A stretch of DNA of 64,000 bases from MGBC120314 sp051880495 (GTDB lineage Bacteria > Bacillota > Clostridia > Lachnospirales > Lachnospiraceae), in the NCBI GenBank assembly GCA_051880495.1, contig JBJEOB010000014.1:1-64000 (forward strand), given 5' to 3'. Position 1 is the first letter of the stretch, and each line of letters starts with the position of its first letter. This document shows positions 50,063-58,676 of this stretch, in pieces. The notes under the pieces were generated by a model. It searched no databases. It worked only from the letters and a program-made list of their open reading frames with translations, and was not told where the DNA came from. A program made the translations under genes and the position numbers.

Positions 50063-51727
50063 ATGAAAAAATTAATCAGATTAAAACAGAATCTGCCACT
50101 TATTTTTCTGACATTGGTATTATTCTTTCTGATTATTTGTCCACTCCTGATGATTTTTGCAAAGGCGGTCATTGTAGATGGCCGCCTTGATTTTTCCATG
50201 GCAGTGCAGACACTTAAGGATAATGAAAATGTAGTAATGATTGCCAATTCTGTAATATTGGGAGTTCTGGTAGTGATTGTTTCCACGTTGATAGCGGCAC
50301 CGCTTGCTTACCTGTTTTCCAGAACAAAATTTGCAAAGTATAAATTTTTCGACATAATTTTTATGATTCCTTTTATGACACCGCCGTATATTGCGTCCAT
50401 GGGATGGATTTTATTTATGCAGAAGAAAGGTTTGCTGCAACAGCTGATTCCGGCGACAAAGGGCAGTGAAGACTGGTTTTTCTCGCTGGCAGGACTTGTT
50501 ATTGTAATGAGCTTTCATGTGTTCCCGTTTATGCTGACCATGTTAAAAAATGCTATGTTAAATATTCCGTCAAGTCTTGAGGAATCAGGAGCTGTATTTG
50601 GAGCGGAATTCGGATTAAGAATACGTAAGATTTTTCTGCCGCTTCTTAGTGGAAATTATGCAATTGGTGCTTTACTGGTTTTTGTAAAGACAATTGCTGA
50701 ATATGGAACTCCGGCGACCTTGGGTAAACGAATAGGCTTCTATGTGTTTACTACAGAAATTCACAGGTATGCAACTGTTGCGCCAATTAATTTTGGAAAA
50801 TCGGCGACACTTGCGTCGGTTCTGGTCGGCATCTGTCTGTGTTTGTGGATGCTGCAAAATTACATTACGACAAAGAAAAGCTATAATCTTGTAAGTGGAA
50901 AAGGAAACCGATTTGTTGAAGTAAAGCTGCCAAAGTCTGTAGAAGCATTAAGCTGGCTGTACATTGTAATATTACTGCTTTTTTCTATCGGAGTGCCATA
51001 TTTTTCCGTCATATCCACATCGCTGATTAAACTGAGAGGATTTGGACTTGCTAAGGGAAACTTTACATTTCAGCATTACATAGATCTTTTCACGGAAAAT
51101 TCAAAAGGAGTGCAGGCTTTGGGAAACAGCCTTTTCCTTGCGGTGTCATCTGCCACTATATGCGCACTTTTGGGAACAGTTATTGTGGTTGTAATCCGAA
51201 GATGCAAATCAGGTTTCGGTAAAATTATTGAAGCAGCGAGTTTATTGCCGGAAATGCTCCCGGGAATTGTGCTTGTGATTGGAATTATGTTATTCTGGAA
51301 TCAGATTTACAGATGGATTCCGCTGTATAATACTTTGGGAATTCTTGTCCTGGCATATGTTGTTTTGTTTCTGCCGTATACGGTTCAATACGTTACCTCT
51401 GCATTTTCGCAGATTAGCGACAGCCTTATGGCAGCCGGGCAGGTATTTGGAGGAAGTCCGTTTTATATTTTTAGAAAAATTACCTTTCCACTAATTATTA
51501 AGGGTGTTGCTACGGGCTGGATGATGACATTTATCATTGCGTTTCGTGAGCTGGTTACGGCAAGTTTAATTGCACCTCCGAATACTCTGGTTGTATCAAC
51601 TTATATTGTGCGCGAGTTTGAACAGGGAAGTGTTTCTATAGGAATGGCGATGGCAGTATTATGCGTGTTGTTTACAACGACAGCCTTATTAATACTGAAC
51701 CACTTTATTGATAACAGAAAGGGCTGA
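50063..51727 (+). CDS. Fused ABC importer permease (FbpB type)
   Basis: A 554-residue protein with about 12 membrane segments, formed from two permease domains joined in one chain, as in ferric-type FbpB/SfuB/ThiP proteins. Each half carries an EAA-type cytoplasmic loop (for example LEESGAVFGAEFGLRIRKIF in the first, SLMAAGQVFGGSPFYIFRKI in the second). It starts 12 bases after the binding-protein stop. Two-domain fusion supports membership in the Fe(III)/thiamine/aminoethylphosphonate importer group. Start at 50063 is supported by GCGAGG at 50050-50055. Confidence 0.88.
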   Translation: MKKLIRLKQNLPLIFLTLVLFFLIICPLLMIFAKAVIVDGRLDFSMAVQTLKDNENVVMIANSVILGVLVVIVSTLIAAPLAYLFSRTKFAKYKFFDIIFMIPFMTPPYIASMGWILFMQKKGLLQQLIPATKGSEDWFFSLAGLVIVMSFHVFPFMLTMLKNAMLNIPSSLEESGAVFGAEFGLRIRKIFLPLLSGNYAIGALLVFVKTIAEYGTPATLGKRIGFYVFTTEIHRYATVAPINFGKSATLASVLVGICLCLWMLQNYITTKKSYNLVSGKGNRFVEVKLPKSVEALSWLYIVILLLFSIGVPYFSVISTSLIKLRGFGLAKGNFTFQHYIDLFTENSKGVQALGNSLFLAVSSATICALLGTVIVVVIRRCKSGFGKIIEAASLLPEMLPGIVLVIGIMLFWNQIYRWIPLYNTLGILVLAYVVLFLPYTVQYVTSAFSQISDSLMAAGQVFGGSPFYIFRKITFPLIIKGVATGWMMTFIIAFRELVTASLIAPPNTLVVSTYIVREFEQGSVSIGMAMAVLCVLFTTTALLILNHFIDNRKG

Positions 51728-51730
51728 CAA

Positions 51731-52804
51731 ATGAATCTGTATATTGCAGGCGGATGCGGAGAGCATGGGCGGAACTGTTTTTTGGTAAAACAAAATAATA
51801 TATGTTTTCTGGTAGACTGTGGAATTATGGCAGGGGAAGAAAATGGCTGTCCTCATCTTACGAAGGAACAGATAACTAAATTACAATGCGTATTTCTGAC
51901 ACACTCTCATGCGGATCATACAGGAGCGTTGCCGTGGCTGTGGGAGATGGGATACAAAGGTCCCGTTATTGCTGCAGGCTACACTTTGAATCAGCTGCCG
52001 TTTAAAGTAAAAAACGGCATAAGACTTGAGGATGTATGTAAGGATGGAATCGGAACCGTCTGCGGTATTACGCTGCAATGGGGAAGGAGCGGACACTGCA
52101 TCGGAAGCGTATGGTACCGGTTTGAATTGGAAGGAAAATCTGTGTTCTTTTCAGGGGATTATTCAGAAAACACACAGGTATATGAGGCAGATTTGATTAG
52201 GAACCAGAAGGCTGATCTTGCCATACTGGATTGCGCCTATGGAAAGAGTACATTAACATATAAAGAGGCATGTGTAAGACTTGTTCAAAGGACTAAGGAA
52301 CTTCTTGATAAATATCCTCTTCTCGTTTTTCCTGTTCCTAAATATGGAAGAGGAATGGAAATATTAAATTTATTTACTGAAAATAAAATCGGTATTAATT
52401 TTTATGGTGATGAACATTTTTACATAGAAGTAAACAGGATGAAAAGTTGTAAAGACTGGTGCAGAAAGATTTCAGATTCCTTTTTACGGTCTGTTAAAAA
52501 ATATAGCGGTACGGAAAAAGAGGGTATTGTTTTTGTCAGCAATCCGCAGCTTCAAAATCCGAAATCACAAAAGCTGGTAAAAGGGATTATTGATAAGGGA
52601 GGATATGCCATCATGACAGGAACAGTGGATGCCGGTTCATACAGCAGCAAGCTGATTCAGGAGGGAAAGATGGAACTGCTGATTTATCCGGTTCATTTGA
52701 ATTATGGACAATCTCAAATACTGGCATCAGAAAATGAATTTGAAAAGGCTATTTTGTATCACACAGGTGATTTTAAAGCACCGGAGCCAAATATCAGCAT
52801 ATAA
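51731..52804 (+). CDS. Metallo-beta-lactamase-fold hydrolase, beta-CASP-like
   Basis: A 357-residue enzyme with the metal motif HSHADH (residues 58-63), a further His122 in GRSGHCIGS and Asp143 in FFSGDYS, the standard two-metal MBL site. The middle VFPVPKYGRGMEILNLF and the C-terminal IYPVHLNYGQSQI resemble beta-CASP RNase/CPSF73-type sequence order, with differences. Its ATG lies three bases after the permease stop, making it the fourth gene of the ABC operon. A nuclease acting with a transporter would be unusual; a phosphodiesterase on an imported substrate is an alternative. Terminator follows. Confidence 0.7.
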   Translation: MNLYIAGGCGEHGRNCFLVKQNNICFLVDCGIMAGEENGCPHLTKEQITKLQCVFLTHSHADHTGALPWLWEMGYKGPVIAAGYTLNQLPFKVKNGIRLEDVCKDGIGTVCGITLQWGRSGHCIGSVWYRFELEGKSVFFSGDYSENTQVYEADLIRNQKADLAILDCAYGKSTLTYKEACVRLVQRTKELLDKYPLLVFPVPKYGRGMEILNLFTENKIGINFYGDEHFYIEVNRMKSCKDWCRKISDSFLRSVKKYSGTEKEGIVFVSNPQLQNPKSQKLVKGIIDKGGYAIMTGTVDAGSYSSKLIQEGKMELLIYPVHLNYGQSQILASENEFEKAILYHTGDFKAPEPNISI

Positions 52805-52849
52805 AAAGCGGGGCGTTGGGAAAATTGATTCCCGTGCCCCGCTTTAATT
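52804..52849. terminator. Bidirectional terminator between convergent operons
   Basis: AAAGCGGGGC pairs with GCCCCGCTTT and TTGGGA with TCCCGT inside it; A and T runs flank both sides. It ends both the ABC-MBL operon and the minus-strand phosphofructokinase gene. Confidence 0.85.
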
Positions 52850-52856
52850 AATTAAA

Positions 52857-54083
52857 TTACAGATTAAGTTTCAAATGTCTAGGAAGACCATCTACCATAA
52901 CCGGTGAGAGTTCAGCCTGAATTAAAGGTCTTATGTAGTGGATCAGCTCATCTGATACAAATGTACCATCCTCTGTAATCCATTCTAACGGAACCTTCTT
53001 CTCGATGTTGGCAATCTTGTGAACATCCTGAGAGTTTGTTATGCAGATGTATGGGTCTTCAGAAACACGTTCAAGTACGATAACCTTGCCTGTCTCGCCT
53101 TCGAAAGCAGCCTTAACTGCAGCACCGCCAACCTGGAATGCCTCTGTGATATCAACACGGCTTGTAAGGTGGGCAGCACATCTTTGAAGTGTACTAAGTT
53201 CAATTGCACGTGTCTTAACGCCTAACTCGGCACCGATCTTGTTGGCAAGGAACTTAGCAGAACCTGATAACTGCTTGTGGCCAAATGCATCAGTGAACTC
53301 AACATGGTCTGCTAATTCAAATACATAACGACCGTCGGCAACCTTGATACCTTCAGAAATGGCAATTACGATTGAAGATTTTACCTTGCTTAATTCTTTT
53401 ACTTTGTTCATAAATTTGTCGATGTCAAATGGAACTTCAGGAAGGAAAACCATATCAACACCTTCGCAGTCTTCTGCCTTGGAAAGAGCAGCGGCTGCTG
53501 TAAGCCATCCGGCATTACGTCCCATGATTTCAATGATTGTGATGGTCGGATAATCATAAACAAGACCGTCGCGGATGATTTCCTTGGTAACTGCAGCGAT
53601 ATACTTGGCAGCACTACCAAAACCAGGAGTATGGTCTGTTGTTGCAAGGTCATTATCAATTGTCTTAGGAACACCCATGAACTTAATGTCGCTGTTAATA
53701 AGGATGGCATAATCTGAAAGCTTCTTGATTGTATCCATAGAGTCGTTACCGCCAATATAGAAGAAAGCTTCAATATTTAATTCCTCTAACTTTTTGAAAA
53801 TCTTATCATATATTTCTCTGTCGTCACATATCTCCGGGAGTTTATAACGACAGGAACCAAGAAATGATGAAGGTGTTCTCTTTAATAAATCGATATCGAG
53901 ATCTGTTTTAATGTGTTCAGATAAGTCTACATACTGACCATCTAAAAGTCCTTTAATACCATGAAGCATTCCGTATACCTTGCCGGCACCACGGTCCTTG
54001 GCGGTCTTATAAACACCTACCAGACTGGAATTAATTACGGAAGTTGGTCCGCCTGACTGACCAACGATTACGTTACCACGCAT
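52857..54083 (-). CDS. pfp: PPi-type 6-phosphofructokinase
   Basis: A 408-residue enzyme of the phosphofructokinase family. The donor-specificity site is GGNDSMDT (residues 111-118), with Asp114 where ATP enzymes have Gly, and PKTIDND (139-145) has Lys140; both are marks of pyrophosphate-dependent enzymes. It reversibly uses PPi instead of ATP, saving ATP in glycolysis and running gluconeogenesis. ATG 54083 follows AGGAGG on the minus strand. It sits divergently from an HD protein and a CBS pyrophosphatase, both relevant to PPi or nucleotide metabolism. Confidence 0.9.
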   Translation of the reverse strand: MRGNVIVGQSGGPTSVINSSLVGVYKTAKDRGAGKVYGMLHGIKGLLDGQYVDLSEHIKTDLDIDLLKRTPSSFLGSCRYKLPEICDDREIYDKIFKKLEELNIEAFFYIGGNDSMDTIKKLSDYAILINSDIKFMGVPKTIDNDLATTDHTPGFGSAAKYIAAVTKEIIRDGLVYDYPTITIIEIMGRNAGWLTAAAALSKAEDCEGVDMVFLPEVPFDIDKFMNKVKELSKVKSSIVIAISEGIKVADGRYVFELADHVEFTDAFGHKQLSGSAKFLANKIGAELGVKTRAIELSTLQRCAAHLTSRVDITEAFQVGGAAVKAAFEGETGKVIVLERVSEDPYICITNSQDVHKIANIEKKVPLEWITEDGTFVSDELIHYIRPLIQAELSPVMVDGLPRHLKLNL

Positions 54084-54130
54084 ATAATGTACCTCCTATA
54101 CAATATAAATTACCGAAACTTTATGAAAAT

Positions 54131-54159
54131 ATTGTATCACAAATAGTCGTAATTCACAA
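54131..54159 (-). promoter_or_regulatory. Promoter of pfp
   Basis: On the minus strand TTGTGA (complement of 54154-54159), a 17-base spacer and TACAAT (complement of 54131-54136). Confidence 0.5.
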
Positions 54160-54185
54160 TCATTTTCAGAATATTTTCGAAAATA

Positions 54186-54219
54186 TTGACTTATCATAAA
54201 TGACAGTATTTAATATAAT
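54186..54219 (+). promoter_or_regulatory. Promoter of the HD-domain gene
   Basis: TATAAT (54214-54219) with TTATCA (54191-54196) 17 bases upstream, or TTGACT (54186-54191) with a shifted -10 TTTAAT (54209-54214). Confidence 0.45.
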
Positions 54220-54274
54220 ATGTGAGATAACAAAAAATATGCCTTAAAAGGTTTAAAATAAGGGGATTTAAAAG

Positions 54275-54790
54275 ATGTTCAGAGAAGAAATTAATTTTAT
54301 AAAGGGTAATGTAAACAGACACAGAAAGTATCATGAGTATGACAGAGCGGAATTTGAAAAAATAATCAAAGAGCTTATTGGCAATGATAAAGTAAGGGAA
54401 ATGAAGCAGTATAACCATCACAGCCATACAAACTGCTTTAAGCATTCACTGCATGTATCATATTTTAATTATAAAATGTGTAAAAAATTCGGACTTGATG
54501 AAAGGGCGGGTGCCAGGGCAGGAATGCTGCATGACCTTTTCTTATACGACTGGCATGACAGGGAAGTAAAACTGGGACAGTCACTGCATGGGTTTGATCA
54601 TCCGTATATTGCGCTTAAGAATGCTAATAAGAATTTCGAATTGAGTGAAAAGGAACAGGATATCATTGAAAAGCATATGTTCCCGTTAACTCCAAGATTT
54701 CCTAAATTTAAGGAAACATTTGTTATCGTTCTGACCGATAAATTCTGCAGTGTATGTGAAGTAATGGATAGATATTTGAAGAGAGCGTAA
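54275..54790 (+). CDS. HD-domain phosphohydrolase
   Basis: A 171-residue protein with the metal ligands of the HD superfamily: His near NHHSHTNCFKHSLHVSY, the HD pair in AGMLHDLFLYDW, and Asp in FVIVLTDKFCSV. HD hydrolases cleave phosphoesters of nucleotides or related compounds; the substrate here is unknown. Eight bases separate it from the CBS-pyrophosphatase gene, so the two are probably cotranscribed. AAGGGG upstream at 54258-54264 serves as ribosome site. Confidence 0.8.
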   Translation: MFREEINFIKGNVNRHRKYHEYDRAEFEKIIKELIGNDKVREMKQYNHHSHTNCFKHSLHVSYFNYKMCKKFGLDERAGARAGMLHDLFLYDWHDREVKLGQSLHGFDHPYIALKNANKNFELSEKEQDIIEKHMFPLTPRFPKFKETFVIVLTDKFCSVCEVMDRYLKRA

Positions 54791-54798
54791 TAAGTCTT

Positions 54799-56442
54799 AT
54801 GGATGGAAAAAAAGTATATGTTATTGGCCATAAGAATCCGGATACGGATTCAATCTGCTCTGCAATCTGTTATGCCAATTTAAAGAATAAAACAGATAAA
54901 TCAAGGACATATACAGCTAAAAGGGCAGGCGAGATTAATCAGGAAACTAAATATGTGCTGGACAGATTTGGAATATCAGCACCTGCATTTATTGATGACG
55001 TGTCACCACAGGTAAAGGATATAGACATCCGAAAGGTGCCGGGAGTAACGGATAACATTTCGTTAAAGAAAGCCTGGTACATGATGAAGAGCATGGGTGT
55101 CGTGACTCTGCCGGTACTGGATGATGAGAAATTAGCCGGACTTATTACAATCGGAGATATTGCCAATTCTTATATGGATGTATATGACAGCAGGATTCTG
55201 TCCATGGCAGAAACCCCGTATATTAATATTATCGAGACTTTGGATGGTGAGATTATTACCGGCGACTCCGGTGAAATTTTCTCTGCAGGAAAGGTTCTTG
55301 TGGCAGCAGCAAATCCGGAGCTTATGGAAACATACATTGAACCCGGGGATCTGGTACTTCTTGGAAACAGATATGAGACACAGCTGTGTTCCATCGAGAT
55401 GGGCGCCGGCTGTATGATTGTGTGTGAAGGTGCAAATGTGTCCGTTACAATCAGAAGAATGGCAGAAGAAAAAGGATGTACCATAATAAGTACGCCTCAT
55501 GATACGTATACGGCTGCGCGACTGATTAACCAAAGCATGCCTATACGTTATTTTATGAAGAGGGATAATCTTATTACGTTTAAAACAGAGACGCTTGTTG
55601 ATGATATTAAGCAGATAATGGCAAGTGTAAGACACAGAGATTTCCCTATAATTTCCCGAAACGGAAAATATGTAGGAATGATTTCGAGAAGAAATCTTCT
55701 TGGAATGGAGCGTAAAAAAGTAATTCTTGTTGACCACAACGAAAGGTCGCAGGCGGTTGATGGTGTGCTTGAAGCCGATATTCTCGAGATAATTGACCAC
55801 CACAGACTGGGGGATTTGGAAACGGTTGCTCCCGTATATTTCAGAAACCAGCCTCTTGGATGTACTGCTACGATTCTTTATCAGATGTATAATGAAAGCT
55901 GCACGGAAATAGATAAGACGATTGCGTCACTTTTGTGTTCGGCAATAGTCTCTGATACGTTAATGTTCCGTTCGCCGACATGTACACAGCTTGATCGTAT
56001 GGCGGCAGAAAATCTTGCAAAGATTGCCGGAATAAATATTGAGGAGCTTGCAACAGGTATGTTTGCGGCGGGAAGCAATCTTGATACAAAGACTGACGAA
56101 GAAATATTTTATCAGGATTTTAAGAAATTCAGTTCAGGAAATAATAAATTCGGTGTTGGCCAGATATCGTCGATGAGCAGGGAAGAGCTTGGCGAAATCA
56201 GAAAGAGAATCGTCCCGTACATCAGAAAGAATTTTAGTGAAAAGTCTGAAGAAATGATTTTCTTTCTTCTTACAAATGTCATGGAAGCATCAAGTGAAAT
56301 AATATACTATGGTTCGGGTGCTGAAAGTCTTATTACAAAGGCTTTCGGAGTTAACGGAAGCGGAGATTCGGTATACATAAAGAATCTTGTTTCAAGAAAG
56401 AAGCAGTTTATACCTGAACTTATGCTTGCAATGCAGGAATAA
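54799..56442 (+). CDS. CBS/DRTGG-containing manganese-dependent inorganic pyrophosphatase
   Basis: A 547-residue family II pyrophosphatase with an inserted regulatory region. The catalytic DHH module has GHKNPDTDS (residues 9-17) and IIDHHRLGD; the insert (about residues 75-290) contains two CBS repeats (MGVVTLPVLDDEKLAGLITIGD, HRDFPIISRNGKYVGMISRR as landmarks) around a DRTGG-like segment. CBS-PPases bind adenine nucleotides allosterically and hydrolyse PPi. Being next to the PPi-type phosphofructokinase gene suggests linked control of the PPi pool. Length is right for the family. Confidence 0.93.
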   Translation: MDGKKVYVIGHKNPDTDSICSAICYANLKNKTDKSRTYTAKRAGEINQETKYVLDRFGISAPAFIDDVSPQVKDIDIRKVPGVTDNISLKKAWYMMKSMGVVTLPVLDDEKLAGLITIGDIANSYMDVYDSRILSMAETPYINIIETLDGEIITGDSGEIFSAGKVLVAAANPELMETYIEPGDLVLLGNRYETQLCSIEMGAGCMIVCEGANVSVTIRRMAEEKGCTIISTPHDTYTAARLINQSMPIRYFMKRDNLITFKTETLVDDIKQIMASVRHRDFPIISRNGKYVGMISRRNLLGMERKKVILVDHNERSQAVDGVLEADILEIIDHHRLGDLETVAPVYFRNQPLGCTATILYQMYNESCTEIDKTIASLLCSAIVSDTLMFRSPTCTQLDRMAAENLAKIAGINIEELATGMFAAGSNLDTKTDEEIFYQDFKKFSSGNNKFGVGQISSMSREELGEIRKRIVPYIRKNFSEKSEEMIFFLLTNVMEASSEIIYYGSGAESLITKAFGVNGSGDSVYIKNLVSRKKQFIPELMLAMQE

Positions 56443-56455
56443 AAGGAGTTGTGTG

Positions 56456-57022
56456 ATGGGAAAACAGGTGTGGAAACCGGGAAATATGTTATATCCGGTA
56501 CCGGCAGTAATGGTAAGCTGTCAGAGAAAGGGTGATAGGCCTAATATAATTACGGTTGCGTGGGCAGGTACAATCTGCTCTTCACCTGCTATGGTTTCCA
56601 TTTCCGTAAGACCGGAAAGATATTCCTATGACATAATTAAAGAAAGCAAAGAATTTGTTATAAATCTTGTTAACAGGAATCTTGTATTTGCAACAGATTA
56701 TTGTGGTGTAAAGTCAGGACGTGATACGGATAAATTTTCTGATATGAAGCTTACACCATTAAAATCACAGTATATTGATGCACCGGGAATTGAGGAAAGT
56801 CCGGTAAATATTGAATGCAAAGTAAGGCAGATAGCAGAGCTTGGAAGCCATCATATGTTTATTGCCGAAGTCATGGGCGTGACCATTGATGAGAAATACA
56901 TGGATGAGAAGGGTAAATTTAACCTTAATTCCAGTGGACTGATTGCATATTCCCACGGAGAATATTTCGAACTAGGCGAAAAAAGGGGTTCTTTTGGTTA
57001 TTCCGTAAGGAAGAAAAAGTAG
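56456..57022 (+). CDS. Flavin reductase-like FMN-binding protein
   Basis: A 188-residue FMN-binding split-barrel protein of the flavin reductase family: the N-terminal half has GNMLYPVPAVMVSCQ, ITVAWAGTICSSPAMVSISVRPERYSYDII (landmarks), and ELGSHHMFIAEVMGVTIDE near the C-terminus. It would bind FMN and reduce it or a small substrate with NAD(P)H; the physiological partner is unknown. ATG 56456 follows AAAGGAG at 56442-56448, just beyond the pyrophosphatase stop, suggesting an operon with the preceding two genes. Confidence 0.85.
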   Translation: MGKQVWKPGNMLYPVPAVMVSCQRKGDRPNIITVAWAGTICSSPAMVSISVRPERYSYDIIKESKEFVINLVNRNLVFATDYCGVKSGRDTDKFSDMKLTPLKSQYIDAPGIEESPVNIECKVRQIAELGSHHMFIAEVMGVTIDEKYMDEKGKFNLNSSGLIAYSHGEYFELGEKRGSFGYSVRKKK

Positions 57023-57052
57023 GCTGTTTGTAACAATTTTGTAACAAATTTC

Positions 57053-57081
57053 TTTACAAAGACAGCCGTCAATGATAGTAT
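57053..57081 (+). promoter_or_regulatory. Promoter of the M23 peptidase gene
   Basis: TTTACA (57053-57058), a 17-base spacer and TAGTAT (57076-57081), 35 bases before the start codon. Confidence 0.6.
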
Positions 57082-57116
57082 ATGTATATGTTGCCGTATG
57101 TTTTTTGGAGGATATT

Positions 57117-58652
57117 ATGGACGCATTTACAAGATATTCCAGAAAAATCAGAATGACATTATTAAAGGCAGTGACAGTTATTTGTTTTATCTGCCTTATT
57201 TATATACCTGAAGGAAGTTCAGTTACAACTAAAGAGCAGTCGGGTGCCGGATACTATATTGTTGTTGTAAACGGGCATACGCTTGGTGCAATGAATTCTG
57301 AGGATGAGATAATGGAAGCCATGGTTATTGCAAGAGGACGAATAAGTGCTCAGGCAGGCACGATTGTATACATGGATCCACAAATTGATATAAAAAGAGA
57401 AGAAACAATATTTGGACAAAGACTTTCTGTAGATGAGATGGCGGATTCGATGTATGATGCACTGGAGGGCTCGGCTATTTCATTTGAAAAACAGGAAGCT
57501 TTTACTGTGCGTATAAATGACTATACAGTCACTCTGGGAACAAAGGAAGAGATTGTAGAATTAATTGAAGGCGTTAAAAGGAATTATGACACGAACGATG
57601 AGTTTCAGGTAAGACTTGCAGGTAATGCGGATGCATCATCTACAGAGTTTGGACTGGAAATCGTGAAAGTTGATATAGGTGCTTCAGCCGCAGCAAGGGT
57701 GTTAAAGGATGTAGATGGACAAACTATCGTTTCGCCGGATGAAGAAACAGTTTTTGAAGATGGTGTCCTTGCCATGAGATTCAGCGAGCCTATTTCAATT
57801 ACACCTACAGAAGTTAATGCGGCTCAGATATCAAGTGTTGAAGATGCACTTGCTGAAATTACCAAGGAAACAGAGGCTAAGACTATTTATACGGTTAAGT
57901 CAGGTGATACATTATCCAAGATTGCATCTATGTATAATCTTACAACAACACAGTTGTGTGACCTTAATGACGGACTTACGGTGGATGGCATCATTGGTAT
58001 TGGTGATGAGATTATCGTTACTGTTCCTACACCGGAGTTGTCTGTACGTGTATATGAAGAGATGACTTATGAGGAATCGTACAATGCAGATGTTCAGTAC
58101 ATTGATGACGATACCATGTATCAGGGACAGTATTCTGTAGTACAGGAAGGCTCTGAGGGTTATCGTGAAGTTGTAGCCGTAGTTCAGTATGAAAACGGGT
58201 CGGAAATCAGCAGGGATATTATAAAGCAGACTTTGCTTGTGGAGTCAGTGCCAAGAATCTTAAAACGTGGTACACAGACGCCTCCTACATTTGTTAAGCC
58301 GATTGCCGGCGGAAGGTTTACATCAGGATTTGGCTGGAGATGGGGAAGAATGCATAATGGCGTTGACTGGGCAACCCCGACCGGTACATCTGTTAAAGCA
58401 TCGAGTGGTGGTACGGTTGTACGTTCAGGCTGGTACTCAACCTATGGTATTTGTATTGATATTCAGCATCCGAATGGTACGCTTACGCGTTATGCCCATT
58501 TGAGTAAGACACTCGTCAGTGTAGGACAGAAGGTCGTTCAGAATCAGCAGATTGGTTTATCGGGAAATACCGGTAACAGTACGGGTCCTCACCTTCACTT
58601 TGAAATATGGGTAAACGGAGTTGCAAGAAATCCGTTTAGTTATTTAAAGTAA
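57117..58652 (+). CDS. M23 endopeptidase with LysM and G5 domains
   Basis: A 511-residue envelope protein. A basic N-terminus and one membrane segment (residues 18-36) anchor or export it. It then has a beta-rich region, a LysM domain (IYTVKSGDTLSKIASMYNL, about residue 260), a G5 domain (about 330-395) and a C-terminal M23 LytM-type domain. In the last, HNGVDWA and GPHLHFE carry the zinc and catalytic residues. It should cut peptide cross-links in peptidoglycan during growth, division or sporulation, held to the wall by LysM and G5. GGAGG at 57107-57111 selects ATG 57117. Confidence 0.92.
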   Translation: MDAFTRYSRKIRMTLLKAVTVICFICLIYIPEGSSVTTKEQSGAGYYIVVVNGHTLGAMNSEDEIMEAMVIARGRISAQAGTIVYMDPQIDIKREETIFGQRLSVDEMADSMYDALEGSAISFEKQEAFTVRINDYTVTLGTKEEIVELIEGVKRNYDTNDEFQVRLAGNADASSTEFGLEIVKVDIGASAAARVLKDVDGQTIVSPDEETVFEDGVLAMRFSEPISITPTEVNAAQISSVEDALAEITKETEAKTIYTVKSGDTLSKIASMYNLTTTQLCDLNDGLTVDGIIGIGDEIIVTVPTPELSVRVYEEMTYEESYNADVQYIDDDTMYQGQYSVVQEGSEGYREVVAVVQYENGSEISRDIIKQTLLVESVPRILKRGTQTPPTFVKPIAGGRFTSGFGWRWGRMHNGVDWATPTGTSVKASSGGTVVRSGWYSTYGICIDIQHPNGTLTRYAHLSKTLVSVGQKVVQNQQIGLSGNTGNSTGPHLHFEIWVNGVARNPFSYLK

Positions 58653-58676
58653 GTATAGTTAAAACGGGAAATATGT

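Noticed and set aside
51731..52804. RNase J as identity of the MBL protein
   Set aside because: Length (357 against about 550 residues) and middle motif differ too much; beta-CASP-like is as far as the sequence supports.
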